Positions 42,527 to 51,808 of a stretch of DNA of 64,000 bases are shown in pieces; within the stretch, counting starts at the first letter, position 1; each line of letters starts with the position of its first letter. This DNA comes from Pantoea septica. Lineage in GTDB: Bacteria > Pseudomonadota > Gammaproteobacteria > Enterobacterales > Enterobacteriaceae. The stretch covers positions 52,483-116,482 of the forward strand of contig NZ_MLJJ01000014.1 in assembly GCF_002095575.1 (NCBI RefSeq), read 5' to 3'. Under the pieces are notes generated by a model. The model had not been told where the DNA came from, did not search any database, and saw only the letters and a list, made by a program, of their open reading frames with translations. Made by a program: the position numbers and the translations under genes.

Positions 42527-42542
42527 GTATCAACGGCTCCTG

Positions 42543-43745
42543 TTAAGACGAAGTTTTTTCAGACTGGGTCTGAGATTGCGCATTCGCGTCAGATTTCTGC
42601 TCGGCAGAGACTTCCTGCGGCGTTACCTGGGCGCCTGGCTTCGCGCGCTGCGTGCCGACGCTGATCACGCGTTCACCCTCTTTCAGACCAGAGGTAACCA
42701 GCCATTTGTCGCCGATCGCCTGCGCGGCGTTGACGCTGCGCACTTCAACCTTGTTGTCCGCGCCAACCACCATCACGGTCGCCTGACCGGTAGGCGTACG
42801 GGCGACGGCCTGCTGCGGAACCAGCAGCGCATTCGGGTTGGTGCCTTCCTCCAGACGCGCGCGGACAAACATGCCCGGCAGCAAACGATGATCCGGATTC
42901 GGCACGATAGCGCGCAGGGTGATAGAGCCGGTGGTCTCGTCAACCGTGACGTCGGAGAACTCCAGCGTGCCTTTCTGCGGCGATTCGCTGCCGTCCTGCA
43001 TCAGCAGGGTAACGGTCGCTTTGCCGTCGACCTGTTTCAGCTGGCCCGATTCCAGCTCCGCGCGCAGACGCATAAATTCGTCGCTGGACTGGGTGACGTC
43101 GACATACATCGGATCGAGCTGCTGCACAGTGGCCAGCGCGGTGGTCTGCGCACTCTGCACCAGCGCCCCTTCGGTCACGGACGATTTGCCGATACGACCG
43201 CTGATAGGCGAGGTCACTTTGGTGTAGGCCAGATTAATGCGGGCGGTTTCGACGTTCGCTTTTGCAACCTGCACTGCGGCGGCGTTCTGCGCCGCGGTAG
43301 CGACGGCGTTATCGTAATCCTGCTGGCTGATATATTTGGTGCCGAGCAGCGGCTTGTAGCGGTTAACCGTCAGCTGCGCGATGCGGGCGTTGGCTTCCGC
43401 CTGCGCCAGATCGCCTTTCGCGCTGTCGTAGCTTGCCTGATAGGTGGCAGGATCGATCTGATAAAGCGATTCGCCCGCTTTAATATCGCTGCCTTCCACA
43501 AAATTACGCTTCAGAATGATACCGGAAACCTGAGGGCGTACTTCAGCCACGCGATAGGCGGAGGTACGGCCCGGCAGCTCCGTGGTGATCTTAAGGGGTT
43601 CGCTTTTAAGGGTAACAACCCCCACTTCCGGCGGGTGCTGCTGGGCGGCTTGCTGGGATTTATTATCATCACATCCTGTTAACACAAAGCTGCCTGAAAG
43701 CATCAGGACGGCCGCCAGAGGCGCTAATCCTCTGTTTTTATTCAT
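42543..43745 (-). CDS. acrA: Efflux periplasmic adaptor AcrA
   Basis: Membrane-fusion lipoprotein linking AcrB to TolC. 400 residues: lipobox LTGC near residue 25, barrel-sandwich (lipoyl) halves, a long coiled-coil hairpin (about 100-170, with repeated AQAEANARIAQL-type heptads) and a beta-barrel domain. The start MNKNRGLAPL is chosen for the signal; an in-frame codon nine residues upstream is less likely. C-terminal tail rich in Gln/Ser. Divergent from acrR. Confidence 0.97.
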   Translation of the reverse strand: MNKNRGLAPLAAVLMLSGSFVLTGCDDNKSQQAAQQHPPEVGVVTLKSEPLKITTELPGRTSAYRVAEVRPQVSGIILKRNFVEGSDIKAGESLYQIDPATYQASYDSAKGDLAQAEANARIAQLTVNRYKPLLGTKYISQQDYDNAVATAAQNAAAVQVAKANVETARINLAYTKVTSPISGRIGKSSVTEGALVQSAQTTALATVQQLDPMYVDVTQSSDEFMRLRAELESGQLKQVDGKATVTLLMQDGSESPQKGTLEFSDVTVDETTGSITLRAIVPNPDHRLLPGMFVRARLEEGTNPNALLVPQQAVARTPTGQATVMVVGADNKVEVRSVNAAQAIGDKWLVTSGLKEGERVISVGTQRAKPGAQVTPQEVSAEQKSDANAQSQTQSEKTSS

Positions 43746-43834
43746 AAATAAACCTCTAGTGTCCGATATCAATTGATCAATGGATCACAAACCGATAAAC
43801 CCATTGCTGCGCTAAAACCCGGGTCGTGCTATGG

Positions 43835-43858
43835 TACATACATTCACAAATGTATGTA
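43835..43858. promoter_or_regulatory. AcrR operator between acrA and acrR
   Basis: 24-bp palindrome with arms TACATACATT and AATGTATGTA around CACA. Read on the minus strand it equals the AcrR operator I recall from E. coli. It lies 30 bp before acrR and about 90 bp before acrA, so AcrR probably represses both. Confidence 0.9.
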
Positions 43859-43887
43859 AACTTGCCAGTTTGTAAAAAAAACGTCCT

Positions 43888-44532
43888 ATGGCACGAAAAA
43901 CCAAAGCCCAAGCACTTGAAACGCGTCATCAAATTCTTGATGCCGCCCTTGCGTTATTTTCCTGCCAGGGCGTTTCCGCCACCTCGCTTGCGGATATTGC
44001 CGCAGCGGCTGGCGTAACGCGGGGCGCAATTTACTGGCACTTTAAAAATAAAGCCGATGTGTTACACGAAATCTGGCTGCGCACCGACGCTGGGCTTGAT
44101 GATGTGGAACTTGAGTATCAGACAAAATACCCTGGCGATCCACTTTCTGTATTGCGCGCAATGCTAATCTATATCTTTGAAGCGACAGCAAAGGATCCGC
44201 AGCGCCGCGCGCTGATGGAGATCATCTTCCATAAGTGCGAGTTCGTTGGCGAAATGGCCGCGCTGCAAATCATGCAGCAAAGCCTGCTGTCAGAGTGCTA
44301 TGACAAAATAGAAGATGTTTTGAAAGAGTGCATTGAAGCAGGGCAGTTACCCGTCACGCTCAATACCCGACAGGCGGCGCTGCTGATGCGAGGCTACGTC
44401 AACGGTATGATGGAGAGCTGGCTGTTTACGCCTGAGAGCTTCGACCTGGCCGCGAGCGCGCCGCAAATCGTCGAGGCCTTTATCGATATGCTGCGTCTGA
44501 GCCCAACGTTAACCGCGTCGCATCAGGCCTGA
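43888..44532 (+). CDS. acrR: TetR-family repressor of acrAB
   Basis: 214-residue repressor (215 in E. coli). N-terminal helix-turn-helix ([23 protein letters not shown], about 25-55) is almost identical to E. coli; the C-terminal drug-binding domain is more divergent. Drug binding releases it from the acrA/acrR operator. Its 3' end overlaps the convergent rsmS by 10 bp; in E. coli mscK follows, but it is absent here. Confidence 0.96.
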   Translation: MARKTKAQALETRHQILDAALALFSCQGVSATSLADIAAAAGVTRGAIYWHFKNKADVLHEIWLRTDAGLDDVELEYQTKYPGDPLSVLRAMLIYIFEATAKDPQRRALMEIIFHKCEFVGEMAALQIMQQSLLSECYDKIEDVLKECIEAGQLPVTLNTRQAALLMRGYVNGMMESWLFTPESFDLAASAPQIVEAFIDMLRLSPTLTASHQA

Positions 44533-44678
44533 CGCTCCGCGTCGCGCTTTTTCTCGAAGTCGCGCTGCACGATCGCCAGCGCCGCCAGCACGGTGTCGGC
44601 TGGCAAGCGATTCTCTTCCAGCAGCTGAATCAAATCCACCGCCAGCTTTATCTCGTCAGGCGCATTTTCCAGTGACAT
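44523..44678 (-). CDS. rsmS: Pleiotropic regulatory protein RsmS (YbaM)
   Basis: 51-residue protein ([20 protein letters not shown]...) matching E. coli YbaM/RsmS (53 residues) over the first 45 positions. In Pectobacterium-type plant pathogens RsmS affects exoenzymes and motility; otherwise uncharacterised. Predicted almost wholly helical. A GGAACGAGG stretch precedes the ATG. Tail-to-tail overlap with acrR and head-to-tail with the small membrane gene upstream (9 bp). Confidence 0.9.
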   Translation of the reverse strand: MSLENAPDEIKLAVDLIQLLEENRLPADTVLAALAIVQRDFEKKRDAERQA

Positions 44679-44687
44679 CCTCGTTCC

Positions 44688-44933
44688 TTATATACGCAGT
44701 TTCGCCGCTACCAGCAGCATAAGCAGCGCGCCGGCAAGCGCACAGCCGAGCGCGGCGGGGCGGAGCGTCGCCAGCGAGCCAAGATCGAAATAGCTGGCGA
44801 TATAACCGCCGACCAGCGCGCCGATGACTGCCAGCACCAGCGTGGCGACAAGGCCGCCAGGCCGTCCGGGGAAAAAGCGCCGCTTCAGCCAGCCCGCGAC
44901 CGCTCCAGTGATAATCCAGGCGATGATTCCCAT
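44688..44933 (-). CDS. GlsB/YeaQ/YmgE-family small membrane protein
   Basis: 81 residues, three hydrophobic segments, Gly-rich (MGIIAWIITGAVAGWLKRRF, LVLAVIGALVGGYIA): the transglycosylase-associated family, whose members are often stress-induced and of unknown mechanism. The 'transglycosylase' label of the family has no catalytic support. It stands where E. coli has no such gene, between rsmS and priC, on their strand. Confidence 0.85.
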   Translation of the reverse strand: MGIIAWIITGAVAGWLKRRFFPGRPGGLVATLVLAVIGALVGGYIASYFDLGSLATLRPAALGCALAGALLMLLVAAKLRI

Positions 44934-44969
44934 ATCAGGCTCCTGAACAGATGGCGCTAAGTATAGATG

Positions 44970-45491
44970 TCAGAGAGCGTCGCCGCGCAGCGAAAGCGCC
45001 CAGTTCACCGCGTGGATCGCCTGCCGACAGCGCGCCATGCGACCCTCTAGCACCTCAAGGTCCTGTTTCAACTGCTGCTGCGCCGCCAGGCTCTCCGCCA
45101 GCGCCAGCCGCTGTTCGCGCTGGTCAATCATCGCCTGCAGCCGCCGCTCATACTCGCGGTATTCCGCCAGCTTCTGCTGGCGCGGCGTCGCTGCGGGCCG
45201 TTCGCGGCGCGGGCGCAGCTGCTGCGTGTTCGCTTCGCGCTGCAGGGCGGCAATCTGATTTACCAGCTTCTCCGCCAGCCAGACGCGCTCTTGCGCATTC
45301 GACGAGGCGCAGAGCAGCTGCAGATTGCGTTCAATCTCCTGCAGATAGTCCGCCAGCCGCGTGCCGCTGGCGGTAAACAGCTGGCGGTCGAAGCGCGGCG
45401 TGCGGCAGTGACCGTCGGGATGGTGCGCGATCTGCGCTTTAAGCGCCGCCAGGCAGGCGGCCAGGCGCTGTTGTGTGGTGGCGTCCGCCAT
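44970..45491 (-). CDS. priC: Primosomal replication protein N'' (PriC)
   Basis: Restart factor that loads DnaB at stalled forks with a leading-strand gap, through Rep and SSB. 173 residues (175 in E. coli), highly helical and rich in Arg/Gln, with the conserved PRFDRQLF near the N-terminus. ATG at 45491 (MADATTQQRL). Divergent from ybaN with 56 bp between. Confidence 0.92.
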   Translation of the reverse strand: MADATTQQRLAACLAALKAQIAHHPDGHCRTPRFDRQLFTASGTRLADYLQEIERNLQLLCASSNAQERVWLAEKLVNQIAALQREANTQQLRPRRERPAATPRQQKLAEYREYERRLQAMIDQREQRLALAESLAAQQQLKQDLEVLEGRMARCRQAIHAVNWALSLRGDAL

Positions 45492-45547
45492 TATCTTTTC
45501 CTTATCTGTGCTAACGTAGCGCGCATGCAAAGGATTCAGGCAAGGCT

Positions 45548-45937
45548 ATGCAACGTATTTTACTGCTGACTCTCGGCTGGCTGGCTATCATACTCGGCGC
45601 GCTGGGCATTGTATTACCATTATTACCGACCACGCCATTCGTGCTGCTGGCGGCCTGGTGCTTCGCCCGATCGTCGCCGCGCTTTCACCACTGGCTGCTG
45701 TGGCGTTCGCCTTTTGGCCGTTATCTGCGCCACTGGCAGCGCCACCGCGCGATGCCGCCGGGCGCGAAAGGGCGCGCCATGGCGCTGACGCTGGTGACCT
45801 TTTGCGTCTCGATCTGGCTGGTGAAAATTCTGTGGGTGCGCCTTTTTCTTGGCGTAATGCTCTGCTTTTTGCTGCTGATGATGTGGCGTATTCCTGTGGT
45901 GGCCGAATCGCCCGACGATCGCGCGCCGCCGCGATAA
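45548..45937 (+). CDS. ybaN: DUF454 inner-membrane protein YbaN
   Basis: 129 residues with about four hydrophobic segments and the family signature GIVLPLLPTTPFVLLAAWCFARSSPRFHHWL. Function unknown. The gene precedes apt as in E. coli; 141 bp separate them. Confidence 0.92.
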   Translation: MQRILLLTLGWLAIILGALGIVLPLLPTTPFVLLAAWCFARSSPRFHHWLLWRSPFGRYLRHWQRHRAMPPGAKGRAMALTLVTFCVSIWLVKILWVRLFLGVMLCFLLLMMWRIPVVAESPDDRAPPR

Positions 45938-46078
45938 GGTTGCATTTAGCCGGCCATTTGCTTAGATTTGGGCATCTTCGTGCGTGGCTTCCCTTTTTTT
46001 ACTCTCTGCGTCTGATTCATTTTGGAATCTGACGCTATGGAAGCTGCGCGATATAAAGTTTTTACCAGGCGTAACATT

Positions 46079-46630
46079 ATGACCGCAACTGCGCAGCAGC
46101 TTGAATTCATTAAAGAGAGCATTAAAAGCATTCCGGATTACCCGAAACCCGGGATCCTCTTCCGCGACGTCACCAGCCTGCTGGAAGATCCGCAAGCCTA
46201 CGCCGCGACCATCGCGCTGCTCGTCGAGCGCTACCGCGATCGTGGCATTACCAAAGTCGTCGGCACCGAAGCGCGCGGTTTCCTGTTCGGCGCGCCGGTC
46301 GCGCTGGGATTAGGCGTCGGCTTCGTACCGGTGCGCAAGCCTGGCAAACTGCCGCGCGAGACCTTCAGCGAAGCCTACGAGCTGGAATATGGCACCGATG
46401 CGCTCGAGCTGCACAAAGACGCCATTAAGCCTGGCGATGTGGTGCTGGTGGTAGACGATCTGCTGGCGACCGGCGGCACCATCGAAGCCACGGTCAAGCT
46501 GATCCGCCGCGCAGGCGGCGAGGTCAAAGACGCCGCGTTCGTGATTAACCTCTTCGATCTGACCGGCGAATCTCGCCTGAAAGCGCTGGGCGTCAACTGC
46601 TACAGCCTGGTCAACTTCCCGGGTCACTAA
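46079..46630 (+). CDS. apt: Adenine phosphoribosyltransferase
   Basis: Salvages adenine with PRPP to AMP. 183 residues, as in E. coli. The PRPP loop [14 protein letters not shown] and the flexible PRK/ RE(T) lid region ([21 protein letters not shown]) are intact. The ATG at 46079 matches the family start [12 protein letters not shown]; an earlier in-frame ATG would extend through the leader. A hairpin follows the stop before dnaX. Confidence 0.97.
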   Translation: MTATAQQLEFIKESIKSIPDYPKPGILFRDVTSLLEDPQAYAATIALLVERYRDRGITKVVGTEARGFLFGAPVALGLGVGFVPVRKPGKLPRETFSEAYELEYGTDALELHKDAIKPGDVVLVVDDLLATGGTIEATVKLIRRAGGEVKDAAFVINLFDLTGESRLKALGVNCYSLVNFPGH

Positions 46631-46637
46631 GTGACGA

Positions 46638-46660
46638 TGGCCTCGCCGCGCGCGAGGCCA
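46638..46660. other. GC-rich hairpin between apt and dnaX
   Basis: 9-bp arms TGGCCTCGC / GCGAGGCCA with loop CGCGC, eight bases after the apt stop, without T-run. A second short palindrome GTCACT-A-AGTGAC spans the stop codon itself. They may be a weak terminator or mRNA stabiliser. Confidence 0.5.
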
Positions 46661-46769
46661 GCAAGTGATAGGCAATGCCCGCCGTCGCTGTTAAACTACT
46701 GCAACGATATACAGGGGTTGCAGCGCGTCTGCGCTCATCTTTCCAACCACATCCAGTGATCGAATCCAC

Positions 46770-48761
46770 ATGAGCTATCAGGTACTTGCGCGAAAATGGC
46801 GTCCCCAGGCATTTGCTGACGTTGTCGGTCAGGAACATGTCCTGACCGCGCTGGCGAATGGACTGTCACTGGGACGTCTCCATCATGCTTATCTCTTCTC
46901 CGGCACGCGCGGCGTGGGCAAAACCACTATCGCGCGCCTGCTGGCGAAGGGACTCAACTGCGAAACCGGCATCACCGCCACGCCTTGCGGCCAGTGCGAC
47001 AACTGTCGCGAGATCGAACAGGGCCGCTTCGTCGATCTGATCGAGATCGACGCCGCGTCGCGCACCAAGGTGGAAGACACGCGCGATCTGCTGGACAACG
47101 TGCAGTATGCGCCCGCGCGCGGCCGATTTAAGGTCTATCTCATCGACGAAGTGCATATGCTGTCGCGCCACAGCTTCAACGCGCTGTTGAAAACGCTCGA
47201 AGAGCCGCCGTCGCACGTTAAATTCCTGCTTGCTACCACCGATCCGCAAAAGCTGCCGGTGACGATCCTCTCCCGCTGCCTGCAGTTTCATCTCAAGGCG
47301 CTGGACGTCGAACTGATCCGCAAACAGCTCGACTACGTGCTGCAGCAGGAGCAGATCGAAAACGAACCGCGCGCGCTGCAGCTGCTGGCGCGCGCCGCCG
47401 ACGGCAGCATGCGCGACGCGCTTAGCCTGACCGATCAGGCGATTGCGATGGGACAGGGTGTAGTCAGCAGCCTCGTCGTCAGCCAGATGCTCGGCACGCT
47501 GGACGACGAGCAGCCGCTGGGCCTGATCGAGGCGCTGGTGGACGGCAGCGGCGAACAGGTGATGACGCTGCTCAACCAGGCCGCGTCGCGCGGCGTGGAG
47601 TGGGAAGCGCTGCTGGTGGAGATGCTGCGTTTGCTGCACCGCATCGCCATGGTGCAGCTGCTGCCCGGCTCGATCAGCGATGAAGAAGAGAGCCACGCGC
47701 CGCGCCTGCGCGAACTGGCTCGCGTGGTGCCGCCCGCCGACGTTCAGCTCTACTATCAGACGCTGCTGATGGGGCGTAAAGATCTGCCGCTGGCGCCTGA
47801 CCGCCGCATGGGGGTCGAAATGACCCTGCTGCGCGCGCTGGCGTTCCATCCGCAAACGGCGATAGCGGAACCGGCAGCGCGCCCAACCATGACGCCGCAG
47901 GCGGAGCCGTCCGCCGCCGCCGCACAGCCGCAGACGCACGCTGCCGCGCCGCCGCAGCATGCCGCTGCCGCGCAGCCGCAGATGGCGCCGCCCGCGACGG
48001 CGCAGGAACGGGTCGCGCCGCCGGTCGCCGCACCGCCGGCCGCTGCGCCTGACGGCTCGTTTTCCGATACCACCAGCCAGCTCCTGCAGGCGCGCACCCA
48101 GCTGCTGCGCCAGGGGGCCAGCAAACCAAAAAAGAGTGAGCCGGCAGCGTCCCTGACGCGGCCGGCTACCTCCGCGCTGGAGCGCCTGGCCTCCGTTACC
48201 GAACGCGCGCAGGCGGCGCGTCCGCGCGAGACGGCGCCGGCGAAAAAAGAGGCGTACCGCTGGAAAGCGCAGTCGCCGGTTCAGGCGGCGCCTGAACCGG
48301 TCGCGACGCCAAAAGCCTTGCGTTCGGCGCTTGAGCATGAGAAAACCCCTGAGCTGGCGGCGCGCCTGATGGAAGAAGCGCAGCAGCGCGATCCCTGGGC
48401 GGCGGAAGTCGCCGCGCTGCCGCTGCCGAAGCTGGTGCAGCAGCTGGCGCTGAACGCCTGGAAAGAGCGTACCGAGCAGGGCGTCTGTCTGCATTTGCGC
48501 TCCACGCAGCGTCATCTCAACTCCGCGTCGGCGCAGCAGGTGCTGGCTGCCGCGCTGAGCGACGCCGCCGGACAGCCCGTTGAATTGACTATCATTGAAG
48601 ATGATAATCCTGCGGTAATGACGCCACTCGAGTGGCGACAGGCCATTTATGAAGAGAAGCTGGCGCAGGCGCGCCAGTCTATCATTAGTGATACCCACAT
48701 CCAGACGCTGCGCCGGTTCTTCGACGCCGATCTGGATGAAGAGAGTATCCGACCCGTTTGA
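46770..48761 (+). CDS. dnaX: DNA polymerase III subunits tau and gamma
   Basis: Clamp loader and replisome organiser. Full-length tau is 663 residues (643 in E. coli): AAA+ domain with Walker A GTRGVGKT, zinc site CETGITATPCGQCDNC, SRC motif LSRC; an extended Ala/Pro/Gln-rich linker (about 370-430) accounts for the extra length; C-terminal domains bind DnaB and the polymerase. A programmed -1 frameshift at 48128-48134 gives gamma, predicted 456 residues. Upstream of ybaB-recR, as usual. Confidence 0.97.
   Translation: MSYQVLARKWRPQAFADVVGQEHVLTALANGLSLGRLHHAYLFSGTRGVGKTTIARLLAKGLNCETGITATPCGQCDNCREIEQGRFVDLIEIDAASRTKVEDTRDLLDNVQYAPARGRFKVYLIDEVHMLSRHSFNALLKTLEEPPSHVKFLLATTDPQKLPVTILSRCLQFHLKALDVELIRKQLDYVLQQEQIENEPRALQLLARAADGSMRDALSLTDQAIAMGQGVVSSLVVSQMLGTLDDEQPLGLIEALVDGSGEQVMTLLNQAASRGVEWEALLVEMLRLLHRIAMVQLLPGSISDEEESHAPRLRELARVVPPADVQLYYQTLLMGRKDLPLAPDRRMGVEMTLLRALAFHPQTAIAEPAARPTMTPQAEPSAAAAQPQTHAAAPPQHAAAAQPQMAPPATAQERVAPPVAAPPAAAPDGSFSDTTSQLLQARTQLLRQGASKPKKSEPAASLTRPATSALERLASVTERAQAARPRETAPAKKEAYRWKAQSPVQAAPEPVATPKALRSALEHEKTPELAARLMEEAQQRDPWAAEVAALPLPKLVQQLALNAWKERTEQGVCLHLRSTQRHLNSASAQQVLAAALSDAAGQPVELTIIEDDNPAVMTPLEWRQAIYEEKLAQARQSIISDTHIQTLRRFFDADLDEESIRPV
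48112..48167 (+). promoter_or_regulatory. dnaX programmed -1 frameshift site
   Basis: Slippery heptamer A-AAA-AAG (48128-48134) in frame at codons 454-455. A Shine-Dalgarno-like AGGGGG (48112-48117) is ten bases upstream, and a two-part stem follows: AGCCGGC (48139-48145) with GCCGGCT (48161-48167), plus inner GCGT / ACGC. After slipping the ribosome reads GAG then TGA (48137-48139), ending gamma in ...Lys-Lys-Glu. The E. coli site has the same heptamer, spacing and stop. Confidence 0.93.
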
Positions 48762-48816
48762 CCACGCTGCCGCTGTCTTATGGATAGCGATGCGGCCTTA
48801 GCTGAGAGAGAAAACT

Positions 48817-49146
48817 ATGTTTGGTAAAGGCGGACTGGGCAACCTGATGAAGCAGGCCCAGCAGATGCAAGACAAAATGGCCAAAGTTCAGGAAGAGATC
48901 GCCGCGCTGGAAGTGACCGGCGAATCGGGCGCGGGCCTGGTGAAAGTCACCATCAACGGCGCGCACAACTGCCGCCGCGTGGAGATCGATCCCAGCCTGC
49001 TGGAAGATGACAAAGATATGCTGGAAGATCTGGTCGCCGCCGCATTCAACGATGCCGCTCGCCGTATCGACGAAACGCAGAAAGAGAAAATGGCCTCTGT
49101 TTCCTCGGGCATGCAGCTGCCGCCCGGCTTCAAGATGCCGTTCTGA
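48817..49146 (+). CDS. ybaB: YbaB/EbfC nucleoid-associated protein
   Basis: Dimeric DNA-binding protein, 109 residues as in E. coli, with the typical start [21 protein letters not shown]. The N-terminal helix is a DNA tweezer; the tail is flexible and hydrophobic. Lies 55 bp after dnaX; its stop overlaps the recR start (TGATG). Confidence 0.96.
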   Translation: MFGKGGLGNLMKQAQQMQDKMAKVQEEIAALEVTGESGAGLVKVTINGAHNCRRVEIDPSLLEDDKDMLEDLVAAAFNDAARRIDETQKEKMASVSSGMQLPPGFKMPF

Positions 49147-49751
49147 TGCAAACCAGTCCACTGCTTGAATCTCTGATGGAGGCGCTGCGCTGCCTGCCCG
49201 GCGTTGGGCCGAAGTCGGCGCAGCGCATGGCGTTTCAGCTGCTGCAGCGCGATCGCAGCGGTGGCATGCGGCTGGCGCAGGCGTTAACGCGCGCCATGTC
49301 CGAAATCGGCCACTGCGCCGACTGCCGCACCTTCACCGAGCAGGAAATTTGCACCATCTGCGCCAATCCGCGGCGTCAGCAGAACGGGCTAATCTGCGTG
49401 GTGGAGAGCCCGGCGGATATTCACGCCATCGAGCAGACCGGCCAGTTCGCCGGCCGCTACTTTGTGCTGATGGGCCACCTTTCCCCGCTGGACGGCATCG
49501 GCCCGCAGGATATCGGGCTGGATCGGCTTGAGCAGCGGCTGGAGAAAGAGCCCCTGAAAGAGGTGATCCTCGCCACCAACCCCACGGTTGAGGGCGAAGC
49601 GACCGCCAACTACATCGCCGAGCTATGCGGCCAGTATGGCGTCGAGGCGAGCCGCATCGCTCACGGCGTGCCGGTTGGCGGCGAGCTGGAGATGGTGGAC
49701 GGCACCACGCTCTCCCATTCGCTGGCGGGACGCCACAAGATTACTTTTTAG
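49146..49751 (+). CDS. recR: Recombination mediator RecR
   Basis: Works with RecO/RecF to load RecA at gaps. 201 residues: helix-hairpin-helix ([14 protein letters not shown]), C4 zinc finger ([16 protein letters not shown]), Toprim domain ([13 protein letters not shown] to [15 protein letters not shown]). Start overlaps the ybaB stop by two bases. Confidence 0.97.
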   Translation: MQTSPLLESLMEALRCLPGVGPKSAQRMAFQLLQRDRSGGMRLAQALTRAMSEIGHCADCRTFTEQEICTICANPRRQQNGLICVVESPADIHAIEQTGQFAGRYFVLMGHLSPLDGIGPQDIGLDRLEQRLEKEPLKEVILATNPTVEGEATANYIAELCGQYGVEASRIAHGVPVGGELEMVDGTTLSHSLAGRHKITF

Positions 49752-49757
49752 ACGCTT

Positions 49758-49791
49758 GCCGACGTCGTTAACGACGTCGGCTTGAAATTTT
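49758..49791 (+). terminator. recR terminator overlapping the htpG promoter
   Basis: 24-bp perfect palindrome with arms GCCGACGTCGTT / AACGACGTCGGC (49758-49781), followed by TTGAAATTTT. Its last base is the first base of the htpG -35. Confidence 0.75.
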
Positions 49792-49808
49792 CCGCACCAT
49801 CCCCACAT
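49781..49808 (+). promoter_or_regulatory. Sigma-32 heat-shock promoter of htpG
   Basis: CTTGAA (49781-49786), 14-bp spacer, CCCCACAT (49801-49808). Seven of eight -10 positions match CCCCATNT. About 40 bp before the htpG start. Confidence 0.85.
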
Positions 49809-49849
49809 CAACCTCAACGTTCGTTCAACCTGATTCCGTTGAGGTAACA

Positions 49850-51724
49850 ATGACCATGAAAGGACAAGAGACGCGTGGCTTTCAGTCAGAGGTAAAACAG
49901 CTTCTGCACCTGATGATCCATTCCCTCTATTCAAACAAAGAGATTTTCCTGCGCGAGCTGATTTCCAACGCCTCGGACGCCGCTGACAAGCTGCGCTTCC
50001 GCGCGCTGTCGGACGCCAGCCTCTATGAAGGCGACGGCGAGCTGCGCGTGCGTCTCTCTGTGGATAAGGACAAACGCACCCTGACGCTGTCGGACAACGG
50101 TATCGGCATGCGTCGCGACGAGGTGATTGAGAACCTGGGCACCATCGCCAAATCTGGCACCAAATCTTTCCTTGAATCGCTGGGCTCAGACCAGGCGAAA
50201 GACAGCCAGCTGATCGGCCAGTTCGGCGTCGGCTTCTACTCGGCGTTCATCGTGGCGGACAAAGTGTCGGTGCGCACTCGCGCGGCCGGCGCGGCGGCTG
50301 ACGAGGGCGTGTTCTGGGAGTCGGCGGGCGAAGGCGACTATACCATCGCCGATATCACCAAAGCCGATCGCGGCACCGAAATTACGCTGCATCTGCGCGA
50401 AGGCGAAGATGAGTTCCTCGACGCCTGGCGCGTGCGCAGCATTATCGGCAAATATTCCGATCACATCGCGCTGCCGGTAGAGATTGAAAGCAAAGACGAA
50501 GAGAACGACACCACCACCTGGGAGAAGATCAACAAAGCCCAGGCGCTGTGGACGCGCAACAAGTCTGACATCAGCGACGAAGAGTACAACGAGTTCTATA
50601 AGCATATCGCGCACGACTTTAGCGATCCCGCCATCTGGAGCCATAACCGCGTCGAGGGCAAGCAGGAGTACACCAGCCTGCTCTATATCCCGTCGCGCGC
50701 GCCGTTCGATATGTGGAATCGCGATCACAAGCACGGCCTGAAGCTCTATGTGCAGCGCGTCTTTATCATGGATGACGCCGAGCAGTTCATGCCGAACTAC
50801 CTGCGCTTCGTGCGCGGCCTGATCGACTCCAGCGATCTGCCGCTGAACGTGTCGCGCGAGATCCTGCAGGACAGCCGCGTGACCCAGACCCTGCGCGGCG
50901 CGCTGACGAAGCGCACGCTGCAGATGCTGGAGAAGCTGGCCAGGGACGACGCCGAGAAATACCAGACATTCTGGAAAGAGTTCGGTCTGGTGCTGAAAGA
51001 GGGCCCGGCGGAAGACAGCGCCAATCAGGAAGCGATCGCGAAGCTGCTGCGCTTCGCCTCGACGCACAACGACAGCGCCGAGCAAAATGTGTCGCTGGAA
51101 GCGTACGTGAGCCGCATGGTGGAAGGTCAGGAGAAGATCTACTACATCACTGCCGACAGCTACGCCGCCGCGAAGAGCAGCCCGCATCTGGAGCTGTTCC
51201 GCAAGAAAGGCATCGAGGTGCTGCTGCTCTCCGACCGTATCGACGAATGGATGATGAGCTACCTTACCGAGTTCGACGGCAAGGCGTTCCAGTCGGTCAG
51301 CAAGGCGGACGAGTCGCTGAGCAAGCTGGCGGATGATGAGAGCGAAGAGCAGAAAGAGGCGGAGAAAGCGCTGGAGCCGTTCGTGGATCGCGTGAAAACG
51401 CTGCTGGGCGACCGCGTGAAAGAGGTGCGTCTGACGCATCGTCTGACCGATACGCCCGCTATCGTTACCACCGACGCCAACGAAATGAGCACCCAGATGG
51501 CGAAGCTGTTCGCCGCGGCGGGCCAGGCGGTGCCGGAAGTGAAGTATATCTTCGAGATCAATCCGGACCATCAGCTGGTGAAACGCGTGGCGGATACCCA
51601 GGACGACGCGCGCTTCGGCGAATGGGTCGAGCTGCTGCTGGATCAGGCGCTGCTGGCCGAGCGCGGCACGCTGGACGATCCTAACCAGTTTATCCGTCGG
51701 ATGAATCAGCTGCTGACGGCGTAA
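49850..51724 (+). CDS. htpG: Hsp90-family chaperone HtpG
   Basis: ATP-dependent dimeric chaperone acting downstream of DnaK. 624 residues: N-terminal GHKL ATPase ([28 protein letters not shown]), middle domain with the catalytic Arg ([11 protein letters not shown]) and C-terminal dimerisation domain. Start at 49850 ([10 protein letters not shown]) has GAGG at a good distance; an ATG at 49856 would give the E. coli N-terminus. Confidence 0.97.
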   Translation: MTMKGQETRGFQSEVKQLLHLMIHSLYSNKEIFLRELISNASDAADKLRFRALSDASLYEGDGELRVRLSVDKDKRTLTLSDNGIGMRRDEVIENLGTIAKSGTKSFLESLGSDQAKDSQLIGQFGVGFYSAFIVADKVSVRTRAAGAAADEGVFWESAGEGDYTIADITKADRGTEITLHLREGEDEFLDAWRVRSIIGKYSDHIALPVEIESKDEENDTTTWEKINKAQALWTRNKSDISDEEYNEFYKHIAHDFSDPAIWSHNRVEGKQEYTSLLYIPSRAPFDMWNRDHKHGLKLYVQRVFIMDDAEQFMPNYLRFVRGLIDSSDLPLNVSREILQDSRVTQTLRGALTKRTLQMLEKLARDDAEKYQTFWKEFGLVLKEGPAEDSANQEAIAKLLRFASTHNDSAEQNVSLEAYVSRMVEGQEKIYYITADSYAAAKSSPHLELFRKKGIEVLLLSDRIDEWMMSYLTEFDGKAFQSVSKADESLSKLADDESEEQKEAEKALEPFVDRVKTLLGDRVKEVRLTHRLTDTPAIVTTDANEMSTQMAKLFAAAGQAVPEVKYIFEINPDHQLVKRVADTQDDARFGEWVELLLDQALLAERGTLDDPNQFIRRMNQLLTA

Positions 51725-51742
51725 GCTCGCAGCTACAGACAT

Positions 51743-51775
51743 AAAGGCCGGTGCGTATGCATCGGCCTTTTTTTT
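51743..51775 (+). terminator. htpG terminator
   Basis: Stem AAAGGCCG + GTGC / GCAT + CGGCCTTT with loop GTAT, followed by a T-run. Confidence 0.88.
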
Positions 51776-51808
51776 ACAGCGGTGCTGTCGCGGGTGCCCA
51801 GTATGACT

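Noticed and set aside
43790..43830. MarA/SoxS/Rob box upstream of acrA (ATTGCTGCGCTAAAACC)
   Set aside because: It matches only part of the marbox consensus, lacking the GCAC core, so I could not support it from sequence alone.
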